Positions 30,955-44,176 of a DNA stretch of 64,000 nt are shown piece by piece. The stretch is from positions 9,610,001 through 9,674,000 of the forward strand of contig NC_003076.8 in the NCBI RefSeq assembly GCF_000001735.4. Reading direction: 5' to 3'. Numbering within the stretch: position 1 is the first letter of the stretch; every line of letters begins with the position of its first letter. The translations under genes and the position numbers were made by a program. The notes under the pieces are model-generated. The model was given only the letters and a program-made list of their open reading frames with translations. It was not told where the DNA came from and ran no database searches. The DNA comes from Arabidopsis thaliana (taxonomy: Eukaryota; Streptophyta; Magnoliopsida; Brassicales; Brassicaceae).

Positions 30955-33900
30955 GGGCTGCCTGCCTCTGTCACCCTGAAATATATCAGTTCAACTATAT
31001 TCCCCCATACTTTCACCCTCTACCTATTTCCCCCTATACAAACTATATTCTTCATAATTCCACCCAATCTTACACAATTCCACCCAATTCACCAAAATTA
31101 ATTAATCTCTCTAAATGCGTTTTAAAATCAATAATTGCGTTTTAAAATCGATAATCAGCTATTAAACCATTGACCCAACCAAAATCTCATAACCCAAAAC
31201 AAACCTTCTGTTTGGCAAGGAGGGTTCGATTTTTTTACTTGATTTGGTGCATTGTTAACGTTGTTATGTTAAGACCTTCATGGTGTTATGCAATGAAAGT
31301 TCAATTCAAAGAGAAGAAAAACAAAATAAAAGACATCCGAAACAAAGCAAATTTGTCCAAAATAACTAACATCATCATAATTGTTACATTACTCTAGAAC
31401 CAAAACACATCCAAATCGGCTATAATGTTATTGACATAACAAGTAACTCCAAAAAATATGACAACACATTCAATAACCATTTGCCAAAAAGCATAACATA
31501 GAGACTACTCTTGTGTTGCTTGAGAAGGTTGGGTGATGCTGATCGTATCCGGCCCTTGAGTCTTCTTCTTAGACTTCTTCTCCTTGCTTTCTTTCTTAGC
31601 CTTCTTAGCTTTCTTTTCAAACTGAGTAAGTAAGTAGTAGTAAGCTACTAAAGAGACATAATATATGAAGAAAGAAACTTTAAAACAGAAACAAACCTCA
31701 TCATTGCCATCACTCTTTCTCTTTCTCGGGACCTTCTCCTTAGGGAATCTTTTACATCCTAATGCGTTATGCCCAGGTTCACCACAACTCTTGCAATGTA
31801 TGATCTTACCTTTTCTGCTAAGCTTTTCAACTTCATTTTTCTTCCTTTTTTTCTTTTTTGGCGACTCATTCTTCCCTTTGATCCTTGCAAACTTCCCTTT
31901 TTTAGGTTTTTCTTTCTTTCGTCCAGGCAAAACAGGTTCTGGTGGTGCGGTTACCAAGCTGTAACCTGCATTCATCCAATACTTAGGTCCCCTTAATGGC
32001 ATGGTGGCTGTCTCATAGTTGTGTCTCCACATATCTGTCGAGAAGAACCCGGATATGTAGTTCTCAGCATCCAAACCAGCATTTATCAGAGCAGCATAAG
32101 CATGCTCACAAGGTATCCCACTTATTTGCCACTTCCCACATGAACACTGAGATTTTTGCAGTTCCACTCTATGACTATTTCCATCTATATACACCTCAGA
32201 AACACCATGTGTGCAACGATATACTGTACTTCTATCCGCATCTTGCTTCTCTAATGCAAGAATCTTCAAAGCATATTTAGAAAATCTACCTTGATGGCGC
32301 AAGGATTTTTGGTTCCTCTTGACAATCCGAGTCATTCCTTGCTTCCTTATTGTTTCTAGCATTGGAATCAATGACTTTGCCCTTGCTTTGGTGATGGTTG
32401 AGTTGAATGACTCGGTAGCATTGTTGTCAACATCCTCACAACAACTACCAAGCCTGTAGAAACACCTTGACCAAGTATGCGGTTCCTCTTTCAATACATC
32501 ACTGTACAATGCATCATCATAGCATCTCAAGTTATAGAGATTCTTCTTGTATTCCTTTTCATTGTAACTCCAAGCCAATTTCCACACTAACATCTTGAGC
32601 ATATCCTTCTTGGCATGATTCTTCTTGAGATTCTCTACAATATGCTTCACACACATTCTATGTTCAGCATTTGGCAATTCATGTTTAACAGCACTTAGAA
32701 GACCCTGTTAAATAATTGTAAAAAAAAGAAACAAAATGAGAACTTTCATACTTACCAACATGTAATGAAATACAAAGGTAATGAGAGGTTCCTACCTTTG
32801 AGCGGTCTGAAAGAATGACAAAACGACTGCCATCCTCTAGACCCAAGTCCTTTTTTATCTGTTGGACAAACCACAACCAATTCTCGGCATTCTCAGATTG
32901 GACCACAGCCCACGCAACTGGATAGATTTGATTGTTTGCATCGTGACCAACTGCAGTCAATAGAACTCCTTTCACAGCAACTTTCAAGAATGTACCATCT
33001 AGCCCTATAACAGGTCTACAAGAACCAGCCCATTGTATTTTTAGTATGTTAAAGCATACATAAAACCTATTGAACACATCTTCACCCTTCTCATTTGGAT
33101 ATGTATCAATGAAGGCAACAGAATTTGGGTTTTGAGAATGAATCTCTTCAACATATCCTCGAATATGAGCAAATTGTTCCTCATACTCCTTCTTAAGCAT
33201 TTTCAGAGCAAGAAGTCTTCCTCTTTGGCATTGTGGGATTGTAGACACCAATTTCCAACGCTCTTTGATATATAGCTGAATATCCATAGGCATAAACTTT
33301 TCATCTATCCTCAGCTTGTCCAAGAACAACCTAGCAATTACCGGACTCTTTAAGATCTCACATTTCCCATTAGGTGAGCAACTATGATGCGTACATGATG
33401 TCTTGATCACAAACATTTGCTTGTCTGAATCATAAGCACAATACACCCTCCAATTACATTTGCCACCCATACCGCACTTGAATGAAATCTTCTCCTTCTC
33501 CCATCTATCTTGAACCACATTATGCCCATGTTTCAATGTCACCTCTAAAATAGCTTCTTTGAACTCAATACTTGTGAAAAAAGTACTTCCAATCACAAAT
33601 TTATCACCCATCACCCTTCTGATTCTTCTATCCCTCAACACAATCGGATCCTCGTCCTCATCTGAACTATCTGGAATTATATCTCGGCCTATTTGTATCT
33701 CATCTTCGAAATTGGCTACCCCATCATCTACTTCAAAGTCAAAACGCTCAATAGGATCTTCTTCATCCTTTTTCTTCTTCTTCTTATTCTTCCTTCTCAC
33801 AATTTCTATAATCTGCTCTTCACTCTCACCCGCATTCTCTGATTCATAGCCCCTATTGTACTCCACATCATCATCGTCACTACAATTGTACAAAATTACA

Positions 33901-34581
33901 CCATCATCGTCAGACATCTATTGCTCTCTCACACAATTAACAAATTTAAACAAACAATTTCTGAAAAATTCAAACAGATCCAACTATGAGAACATGTTAT
34001 TACATAGAAATAACATAACTTACGACATCTTTGTGTGGGTAATGTGTGATTTCAACCCAACCACGCTTCAGATTCACGCTTTAGATTCTCCAGAGATGAT
34101 GATCCAACGACCAACCACTCCAATTAACGCCGGAGAAACTAATTAAGAAGAAGATGAAGAAGAAGAAGTAGAAGAAGAAGAAGGAGAGAGTGTCGATGGA
34201 GAAGAAGAAGAAATAGAATAGATTTTTATTTTTTATTTTTTTTGGGCATAAGAAGAAATAGAAAACCTAATTCAGAATTTTCCCCCTTTTGGTTTAAGGT
34301 ATAAATCGAACCTTCCTTACCAAACAGAAGGTTTGTTTTGGGTTATGAGATTTTGGTTGGGTCAATGGTTTAATAGCAGATTATCAAAGTTAAAACGCAA
34401 TTATTAATTTTAAAACGCATTCAGAGAGATTAATTGATTTTGGTGAATTGGGTGGAATTGTGTAAGATTGGGTGGAATTATGAAGAATATAGTTTGTATA
34501 GGGGGAAATAGGTAGAGAGTGAAAGTATGGGGGGAATGTAGTTGAACTGATATATTTCAGGGTGACAGAGGCAGACAGCCC
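30955..34581 (-). mobile_element. Mutator-like element (MULE), complete, 9-bp TSD
   Basis: The element is bounded by long terminal inverted repeats of about 279 bp (30955-31233 and 34303-34581). They start GGGCTGCCTGCCTCTGTCAC on the left and GGGCTGTCTGCCTCTGTCAC on the right, and the arms differ at few positions. A perfect 9-bp duplication ATAATATAA flanks it (30946-30954 and 34582-34590), the Mutator hallmark. It encodes a transposase on the minus strand. High TIR identity, an exact TSD and an intact reading frame indicate a recent insertion. Confidence 0.95.
31505..33917 (-). CDS. MULE (MuDR-type) transposase
   Basis: Three exons, 33917-32796, 32704-31697 and 31621-31505, with GT-AG introns and codon-boundary junctions, give 748 residues. 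The acidic N-terminus is followed by a MuDR-type DNA-binding domain (about residues 100-190, with the Cys/His run CGMGGKCNW...CTHHSC). The MULE catalytic domain has D in VIGLDGTFLK and D in ILSDRSKG. A SWIM zinc finger (CSCGKWQISGIPCEHA) and a CCHC knuckle (CKSCGEPGHNALGC) follow, then a Lys-rich C-terminus. The second intron is also open in frame, so intron retention would lengthen the product. No stop or frameshift was seen, so the element could be autonomous. The protein would act in the nucleus on its own TIRs. Confidence 0.92.
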
Positions 34582-34590
34582 ATAATATAA

Positions 34591-37500
34591 TGTTGGTATA
34601 CAGTATTACTCTAATCAAACACTAAAGTCTTATCGTTCCGAATAAAAATGCGTCGTTCAACTACGAATAAAGTACGGTGTGATTCACATGATAATGAACC
34701 GGACCGTATTGTGCGATTTACGATTTAGATTTTGTCTCTATTCGGAACCTAAATTTTAACTATTATTATACAACAATAATTTAAGTTTTGATAAATCACT
34801 ACAAAATTACTTGAATAAAAAAAACACTACAGGTTTAGCCGTAATTATCGTCTTAAATGGAAGAACATCAAATCCATTGATTTGTTTATAATTAAATTCG
34901 TGTGAATCAATGTCATTTTTGATATTTCTCATCGCTTTTGCCAATAATTTACGCTGGATCTTTCTCCTGTCTAGATTCAATGAATCTGAAGGTCAGTGAT
35001 AGTGTAAACATTAGAACTATCTAGCGGTTACTAGTTGACTAATAAGTTTTGATTTTTAGTGGGTCATATTTATCCACTTCCGCAACAAAAAATCATATGA
35101 TAGTTAAAAACTTCCCTAGTTAGTAGTAACTAGCTAGTCTTAAAACTTCTTTTCTTTTCCCCATTAAACAGTCTTAATTTTAACTTCGATTTCGATCCAT
35201 AAATTTGCATAGAGAATGCACCAAAATGATTTCTATTGTGGGGAAACTTAAATGATTAATTGATACCAAAACAAAATGTGTTTTGATGATTAACGTGGGG
35301 ACCAAAACGTGGGTCGGAGAGTGCCCGGGGCCGGGAGTGCTAGCCCTCTTAATTTACGTGACTCACTTAATTACACGCATCTACCATTTTGTCATGGTGA
35401 TTTATTTATATGTATACTATAAATTTAATATTTTATTTTCAAATAAAAAAACAAAAAATTTAATTAATTATCTCATATTTCCTTTGTTCTTTAAACTTGA
35501 TTTTTTTTTTAAACACACATATTAAAAAACATATTAAATATTGGTTATAAATATATTACTTTTTGTGTATTACAGTTTTCTATAACTCTAAACCAATGAT
35601 AATTAACTATTTTTCTTGAAAATTACAATTCACCAATACTAACCAATAAATATTACAAAGAAAACTTAAAAAATCAATCTTTTAGAAACAATTTTTTTTC
35701 TCTATATAATCAATCATTTAATAACAGAGGGAATATCGTTTTCCTTTCTGCTAAAATATCTTAGCTTTCTAATAGGTAATTTAGCGTACCGATTCATTTG
35801 TATTAACATGAATCTAATCTTTTATTTTCTGTTTTTACTACTAGTTAAATCGTTAGTCAACAAAACTAATAATATCCAAATATTCGCCATAAAATTATCC
35901 TTTTAACAAATTTAGACACAATATTTTAATTGATTTAGAAATCCAAAATGGCAATCATATTATTTTTAAATTGATATCTTCTTAATTTTTTAAAACATGA
36001 GACAAGTAGAACTCTAGTCTGGTGAAAAGCTCACAAGTAAAACATGAAAGGAGTGTCTTAATTCAACTTTGTTTTGTCGGCAGTACACATCACAATGTCA
36101 TATAGATAGGTTGTAGACGGACTATTTTCTGAATTGAACTGGGTCGTGTTTGTAGACTATTTTTTTTTTTTTTTAATTCTATCGACTGATCCGGTGAGTT
36201 TCAATAAAAGCACACTGAAATAGTTCAGAGAGAACGTTTTTTCGAAAGACCACCACATTATATGTCCTAAATTTTAAATGTTTTCTAACTAATAACAGGG
36301 TTAATCAGACTACATGTATTTATGATTATTAGATAAATCAATTGAGCCAAAACTTAACTAATAGATTTTCCAAACAAATTTTCCAAACAAATGTGACAGA
36401 TTATTTATTTTACAAAAAAATTGTTTTACATTAAAACTTTAAATAATTTCTACACCGAAGAATTGAATTTGCAGCACAACATAAGAAATCATGAATGATG
36501 GTATGGCATGCATATGTTAATCCTAACAAAATTCATGATTCCCTATCCACGCAAGCTAGCTTGCTTGTCCAAATTAGATTTGTTCAACTGCATAAACAAA
36601 TTGTCAATTTCCAAAGAGGCACCAAAAGTCAAACCATAAATAGGTAGTTTGGACAATTATTGGGGATATAATGGATTAGATCGTAGATTCAGGAGAATTT
36701 AAGGCAAGTAAGTTGGTTCTCTATCTAATGTTCCAAGGGTCTTATCTATGTACTTCGTTTCGATGATTAATTGATGTAGTTAGTAGTTTCAAATTCCAAA
36801 CGACTATTTGTATGTACAATTACATATGGATTAATTGTCAGATAACATGTTGAATTCTAACATGTTTCTGTCTATCCGATTTTAGATTAAAGTTGTTTAT
36901 ACAAAATTTTAGACAACACTTAAATTAGTACTATCGTTAGTTATATAGTTCCATTAATCATTTCTCCTTCTGTATGGTTTATTTGGACAGATATGTCATT
37001 AAGCGTTTAAAAATATTTGTAGATTTGATAATTTGTCAAAAATAGCATTTATTGATATTATAGTTGATCCGTACGCGTTACGAATTCTTTAGTTGACCTT
37101 TCTTTTTTTATAATCTCCTAATATTTAAAATTCAGCAGCAGACTGATGAATAAAATTAAATACTTGGTTCCATTTCTAGATGGTAACAGGTACAAATATA
37201 GATCCTCACGTAAGAATAATAACAACGGAGGACAAAAACGTTAAATTATGATTAATTAAACATTTAATTAAAAGTATTAGCAAACTCAATCAAAGAATGA
37301 CTAAAAGGTTCTAATAACTTGTGAGGTATTTAAACAAGTTAATGTAAAAAAAGAAACAAAAAGGTTGAAACGTACGGTTTTCATCCAATGATTATGAATG
37401 ACTATAAATGATTGTTTTTTCTACATCAAATATGGAGTTCCATCGTCATCCAATTTTCTTTTGGTTACGAGTGAAAACTTCTTAAAACACCCGAATATAG
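34591..37500. other. AT-rich intergenic region
   Basis: No gene or defined repeat. A GC-rich patch at 35295-35345 (contains 'gcccggggccggg') stands out from its surroundings but has no recognised identity. Confidence 0.5.
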
Positions 37501-37506
37501 GATCTG

Positions 37507-38470
37507 ATTGATAACCAAAAGTTGTACAAGTTTTTTAGCTGTTAACTTTATCGAAATAGTGCAAAACTGTTAAAAGAGCTGTATAAAAAAACTGTACAAA
37601 AAATCTAAGAAGAAAACTTTTTGTAACGTTTTTGATAAAGTTTTTGTGATTGATAACTATCAATACTGTACAAAGCTGTATTGTGTTACCATTCAAACTT
37701 ATAATGTTATAGTCTTGGAGAGATATTTTTTTTACTCAAAGATATGAATTTAAGTTAAAATATTCCATAATCCAAACCAGCAATATATACACATTAATAT
37801 AATTTAAATTGCATGGAATTCAAAATAATACTTATCGTGAATCCATCTAGATACGTTGAGATAAGGGACCAATCAACAAGAGAAGACGTCACTTTTACAA
37901 GTTGAGAATAATCTTTCAGAGAGAAAAAAAGAGTAACTGTCGATTTTTGTTGATCCAAGGTAACGTATATGTCCTGACTCAGATTATTGCTTCCAATTAT
38001 ATGTGAAAAGAGCTTTCTCCACATTGACATATAACTAGGATCATTCGCTATAGACGATTAATCGTTGTTTATAATTTGTTATAAAAAAAACTTTGGTATT
38101 TTAAAGAATATGTCAATATTTTTTTCATACTACAGTATTTTTAATTCGTCAAACTATTTAAGAATACGCTCATGACAAATGATCATATAATAATAATTTA
38201 AATAGTACTTGTATTTATTTTTTCAAGAAGAAAACTTAGTTGAATGAAATTTGACTTAAAATGATATAAAGGGTTTGAATGGTAACCATTTTAATAACAA
38301 TACAGTTTTGTACCGTTTTGACAGTTACCAATCACAATTTTTTTATCAAAAACGTTACAAAAAGTGTTTTACTCTCAGCTTTTTTTATACAGTTCCTTTT
38401 AACAGCTTTGTACTATTCCGATAAAGCTAACAAATAAAAATTTTGTACAGCTTTTGGTTACCAATAAAAC
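37507..38470. mobile_element. Inverted pair of ~200-bp MITE-like arms
   Basis: The segment 37507-37706 is matched in reverse complement by about 38262-38470, with shared words such as 'ataaccaaaag'/'cttttggttac', 'aactgtata' and 'ctttttgtaacgtttttgat'. Similarity is about 75-80% by eye. Each arm itself begins and ends with GGTAAC-like sequence (attggtaacc ... gttaccattc). The arms could therefore be two copies of one about 200-bp MITE inserted in opposite directions, or one foldback element of about 960 bp. No clear TSD. Confidence 0.6.
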
Positions 38471-38957
38471 CCAAAGTCTTACAAAAAAGGTCTTACGCGT
38501 CCACGTTAGCTTTCCAATCCAACCCTTAATTAGAAGTCTTCACCATTTGCTGGTTAAAGGATATTTTTTCAAAGTGTTTAGCATTTTGTATACGTCAAAC
38601 TATTTTAGAATCCAGATGATGAATGATCATATACTAATACTTAGCTGTATTTTTATAATTTAAAACAACAAAACTTGGTTTAATGAAATTTGACTTGATC
38701 TTGTTTAAAAAAACGTCTCACGTCCACACGTTAGCTTTTCCAATCCAAAACCCCTAAAGAGTAGAAAACCAAAATAACCATTTTTAATTCCCAGCCTCTT
38801 TTTATACGTAGTCTAAATTGACAAACACATCATTCGCTCTCTTTCTCTTCTTTCTCTAGCTCTCTTGGTTTTTTGCTAAAAACAGAGCATTTTCTCTCTA
38901 GCTCTCACTGTTTCTTTACCATAAGTTTCGTCATATTAGTACATGCAAGTGTAAGGG

Positions 38958-40347
38958 ATGGTGATGGAGGAAGGAAGAAGCATAGAAGAAGGGCTTTTGC
39001 AGCTCAAGAACAAAAACGACGATTCAGAGTGTCGTATTACTGCTTGTGTTATCCTTAGCACTTTTGTCGCCGTTTGTGGCTCCTTCTCTTTTGGTGTTGC
39101 TGTGAGTTTTCTACTTTACCTTACTTTGATTTTTTCTTCTTCTATAGAAGAACAAATGAAAACAACAAAATTGTATGAAAAGAAAACATACTTCATAATT
39201 ACGTTATACCTATTTTCTTATAGTTTTTGTTGTTTTTATACAGACTGGTTACACTTCAGGTGCTGAGACAGGAGTTATGAAGGACTTGGATCTTTCTATC
39301 GCGCAAGTATGTCTCTCTTTTACGGTTTTTCTTCTATTTCTAAAAACATGTATTGAAAATTAACCAAGTAGCAAATTTTATCAAAAAAAAAAGACTAAGG
39401 CCATGAATGTTTGTAGTTTTTAAAATGGTTTTTGGATTTTGGTTTTTAGTTTTTGATTTTCTTGGTTTTTGTTTTTGGTGTAGATTTTAGTTTCTTAAAA
39501 ACTTGAATGGTAATTTGTTTAGATTTTGGTTTTTATGTTAATGGATTATATTTTATTTTACAAAAAAAATCTAAAAATAAAATAAAAAATGTGATCGATG
39601 GTTTTTTTATAGAGAAACTCTCAAAACATAGATTTTGATTTTCTTTGAAAAGTTGTTAAAACACTCAAAAACTAGATTCCCTATTTTTTTAAGAAAACTT
39701 GTTTTTTCAAAATTTTGAATGGTTACAAAATAGATTTTAGAAAAAACTAAAACCAAAAACTAGTTTAAAAACCACATCCATTCAAAGTTAATTCTTTTAT
39801 ACTATCATCCTTAAACAAACAAACAAAGTTTTGTGTATAATTAAGCAACTGAGAGCGAGTGACATATTGACATATGCAAAAAATAGCTAGGTTAATTATC
39901 GTTCAATTTTTATCAAAATACAAGCTTCACATCATTTTTAAATCCGTAAATATTTGTTTCTTTATTCATTCAAATTGAAACAAACAACCATCAATTCTAA
40001 AGAAGAAACATATAGATTGTCGTTATCCCATTGAGTTGATTATACTTCTTTGTTGGTGTGGTTCACCTCCTTTTTTACCCATTTTTTAAACTCTTATCAT
40101 AACCCTACCAAAACTATATATATATATTATCCTGATATATATGGAATTGTCGAAATCATCCAAAAAAAAACATTATTTATCATAATAATAACCCTACCAA
40201 AACTATATATATGCACATATATCCTGATATATTGAGCGGTTGTCAAAATCATCTTATAAAAACATTATCTAGCTATCAACGTTTCCATCGTTCCAGAACC
40301 ATTCTCCGGCCAATTCTCTCATCTACAATAATAGAAATTTGAAATAT

Positions 40348-40390
<43 letters not shown>

Positions 40391-43300
40391 TAATAATAAT
40401 AATACTATATATATGAAAACTATATTTGTTATAAATCATTTTTTTCTCAGTTTTCAGCTTTTGGCTCATTCGCCACTTTAGGAGCTGCAATTGGTGCACT
40501 GTTCTGCGGTAATCTGGCAATGGTCATTGGCAGAAGAGGGGTAATTAATTTAACCATTTCACCTTTCATATTCGTAATTTTACCATTCTTCTATTTTTTT
40601 GGTTCTTTCGTGACTATAATTTTCGTATATATGATGCTTATAATAATATTTTTGCTATTTATGATATAATAGACAATGTGGGTCTCCGATTTCCTATGCA
40701 TCACTGGTTGGCTCTCCATCGCTTTTGCTAAGGTACTACTAGTTATTTTCTATTCATAAACATGTTTTTTTTTTCATTCAAACATTATTTCTTAGAAAAT
40801 AAACAAACCAATTAATTTATGGTTATTATAAACCCAATAATTAAATTTATGTTATGTTTTGGAATACAATAGGAAGTAGTGTTGCTGAACTTCGGAAGAA
40901 TCATTTCAGGGATAGGTTTCGGCTTGACGAGCTATGTGGTAATTAACTTATTATTATTATTATTTAATATCATCTTTGTAAGTTTGTTTTCTGATCTGTA
41001 ATTTTTGCTTATTTACCAAGCAGGTACCTGTCTACATAGCAGAAATTACGCCAAAACATGTTCGTGGTACATTTACGTTTTCAAACCAGGTAATACTTTA
41101 GGTTTTTAGAATATTTATAAGAATGAGTGCTGACAAAAAAAAAAAATAGCACAAACTAGTCTAAGACAAACCAACCAAAATCCAAATTAAAACTTTTCAA
41201 AATTTCTCGTGAGTATATTGATCCTTGTTTCATTCTTGTGTAATTATTGATTATTAGCTTCTTCAAAACGCTGGACTCGCCATGATTTATTTCTGTGGGA
41301 ATTTCATCACTTGGAGGACGTTGGCTTTATTAGGTAAGACTATAAATTCCATATTCATCGTGAAAAAATTGTTTTGAGACGTAAGAATATGTTAAATGTA
41401 TAGTAGAAAAAAACTGGAAATCTTCAGCTGTTATATTATAGCAAATCAACTGATAAAAATGTAATACGTTTTTGGTTTAGGTGCTTTACCATGCTTCATT
41501 CAAGTAATCGGTTTATTCTTCGTGCCAGAGTCTCCAAGATGGCTGGTTGGTCATTTAATTTTTCTTTAGTGTTTTACGTAATTTATTAATTATTATCAAC
41601 CATGAGAAGAAAAAAATTTAAACCAAACTATTTTCATTTTGAAGGCCAAAGTTGGCTCCGATAAAGAACTAGAAAATTCACTGTTTCGGCTTAGAGGAAG
41701 AGATGCTGATATTTCACGTGAAGCCTCAGAAATTCAAGTGAGTTTTACTATATACTATTATCAGTTATAATTTATATAATTTTCAATAAATATACATTCC
41801 CTTTTTCTTTGAAATTATATTTTCATTCCTTCACAAATAAAAAAATGTAAAGTCTGAATAATTCTGTGTTGTTTTCAGGTAATGACCAAAATGGTGGAAA
41901 ATGATTCAAAGTCGAGTTTTTCAGATTTGTTCCAGAGAAAGTATAGATACACCCTCGTGGTACGTACAAGTACATCAAACTAATTTCTAGAGTATCAAAT
42001 TTTCATATTTAATTTATCTGCACAAGCATTCATTTTTAATTAATATCTCAGGTAGGAATCGGGCTAATGTTGATACAACAATTCTCAGGAAGTGCTGCTG
42101 TAATCTCTTATGCAAGTACCATTTTTAGAAAAGCTGGTAAGCATTCATTTATTTTTATTAATGTTTAATTTTATATTAAAATGTCAGAAATAATAATAAC
42201 TATATATATATTATATGACAATCTGTTCAAATCTGCAAGTGAAGATTTGCATAGAAGTTTCAGTTTCTCTGAGAATGTTTTTTTTTCTAACAAAACATAT
42301 TTTATTCTACCAATCAATAGATTATGGGCAAAGGTCCTGAACTCCTAAGATTTCTCAAAATAAAATTAAATTGTGTATTTATTTTGTAAAATGATGCCAT
42401 TAGCTCATTCTAAATACTTTAAGAGAAAGGGTTTTAGTAAATATTTACCATGAGTTCCTCTTTCCATTTTTTTTTGCTCAATAATTGTTCTGGATGGAAA
42501 CAGGTTTTTCGGTGGCCATTGGAACGACGATGCTAGGTATCTTCGTGGTAAGTATATATAAATGTTTTTCTCAAATTTTGTTTGACTATATGGATGCAAA
42601 ATTTAAGAAATGAAACTACGTCTCTGAAATCTGTTGTTATTGAGCAACTAAACTTGTGTGATGTTATTTAACCTGGTATAGGTCGCGTTTCTAGGAGATA
42701 TAGAATTTTTGGGTTTCAACTTCCAAATATTCAAAAAAAAACAAAACTTGTGTGATGTTGGCGTTTTAATCGACATTTTATCACAGTTGAAAAAACGACA
42801 TTTTTTATTTTGTTAAAATTTCGTACTTTAATGAACTCTTTGAACTAAGAATTTTCATGTACTAGTTTTTTTTCTTTTAACTCGTGAAAGCATTGAATGG
42901 TATAATATCTGGCTATTCGCAGATTCCAAAAGCCATGATTGGCCTCATTCTTGTCGATAAATGGGGCAGACGTCCTCTCCTGATGGTGAGCATGTCTTTA
43001 AATAATTTCTGGCTGTTCGCAGATTCAAATCTATTAGTCTATATTGATTTGATTACTATTTTGACATAGACTTCAGCGTTTGGGATGAGCATGACTTGCA
43101 TGCTACTTGGGGTCGCCTTCACATTACAGGTTATTTTTTTTGTAAGATAATTACTATTTTTATTTATTCTGTTTTTAAACCAATAACTTATTTGTTTAAC
43201 AATGTTTTTGCATGAGCAGAAAATGCAATTGCTTTCGGAACTAACTCCAATATTATCGTTTATATGCGTAATGGTAAGACATTATATCTCCTTGTACACA

Positions 43301-44176
43301 ATCTTTTTGATGAAAATATTTACGTTGATGTTTCTTTTACATATAAAATATAGTTAAAATTGATATTTTTTAAATCGGCAGATGTATATTGCAACTTATG
43401 CAATAGGCTTGGGAGGTCTACCTTGGGTAATTATGTCGGAGGTACATAAATTTACTTCACTGTTAATTTTATTTCTATGCAGGAAGTAAGTAATATGTCT
43501 TGAAAAATAAAGTAATATATGTATGATTTTTGGTGTGTGCAGATATTTCCAATAAATATAAAAGTAACTGCAGGAAGTATAGTTACGTTAGTCTCATTTT
43601 CAAGTAGTTCAATCGTCACTTACGCTTTCAACTTTCTGTTCGAATGGAGCACTCAAGGTATTATGTTTTTCTTTTTCTTAATATCCATTTTATACAATTT
43701 TGGTTATATAAATTATCTTGTGATCAACAAAAAAAGTTATAACTTATCCTTTTTTTTTGTATATCGCATAGAAATAATCAATGATTAAGTCTAGAAAACT
43801 TATATAGTTTTCAAAGTCTGTGTTTATAGCATTTCAATGAAACCTCATATACATTTTATAACACAACTATTTGTTTATTTTATTTTAAAAGACTAATTAG
43901 TTAAATTTTTGGTTGAGTGAATATGTTATATAGTTTGTATTTATTTTATTTTCTCCTAATGTCTATATATATATATATATATATTATAATTGCATTTAAT
44001 TTATAATTTTCTTATATAGTTTAATTAATGTAATAGGAACGTTTTTCATATTCGCGGGTATCGGTGGAGCAGCGTTGCTTTTTATATGGTTGCTCGTTCC
44101 AGAAACGAAAGGATTATCACTCGAAGAAATACAAGTTTCACTTATTCATCAGCCCGATGAAAGAAATCAAACTTAA
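38958..44176 (+). CDS. SFP1: ERD6-like monosaccharide transporter SFP1
   Basis: Eighteen exons with GT-AG borders all in register, from 38958-39101 to 44037-44176, give 474 residues. It is a major facilitator sugar transporter with 12 predicted membrane segments and an acidic cytosolic N-terminus (MVMEEGRSIEEG). Family motifs: NLAMVIGRRG (loop 2), PESPRWL (after segment 6), VDKWGRRPLL (loop 8) and PETKGLSLEE (after segment 12). GLMLIQQFSGS lies in segment 7, which contacts sugar. ERD6-like proteins usually move hexoses by facilitation at the vacuole membrane. SFP1 is known to be induced in senescing leaves. Intron 2 (39307-40450) is swollen by a MITE. It is the first member of a tandem pair with SFP2 (offset about 8.2 kb). 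Probably At5g27350. Confidence 0.95.
39400..39787. mobile_element. MITE in SFP1 intron 2
   Basis: The left end reads 'atgaatgtttgtagttttta' and the right end, reversed, reads 'ttgaatggatgtggttttta'. Both are followed inward by T-rich 'tttttgg' words. Length is about 390 bp. It is absent from the corresponding SFP2 intron. The family is not assigned and the TSD is unclear. Confidence 0.6.

Noticed and set aside
31665..34146. Plus-strand ORFs across the MULE
   Set aside because: They are antisense to transposase exons and have no domain.
35295..35345. GC-rich patch with palindrome-like gcccggggccggg
   Set aside because: Too short and with no repeats or gene context to classify.
40355..40400. 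(TA)n and (ATA)n tracts in SFP1 intron 2
   Set aside because: Simple microsatellites with no further structure.
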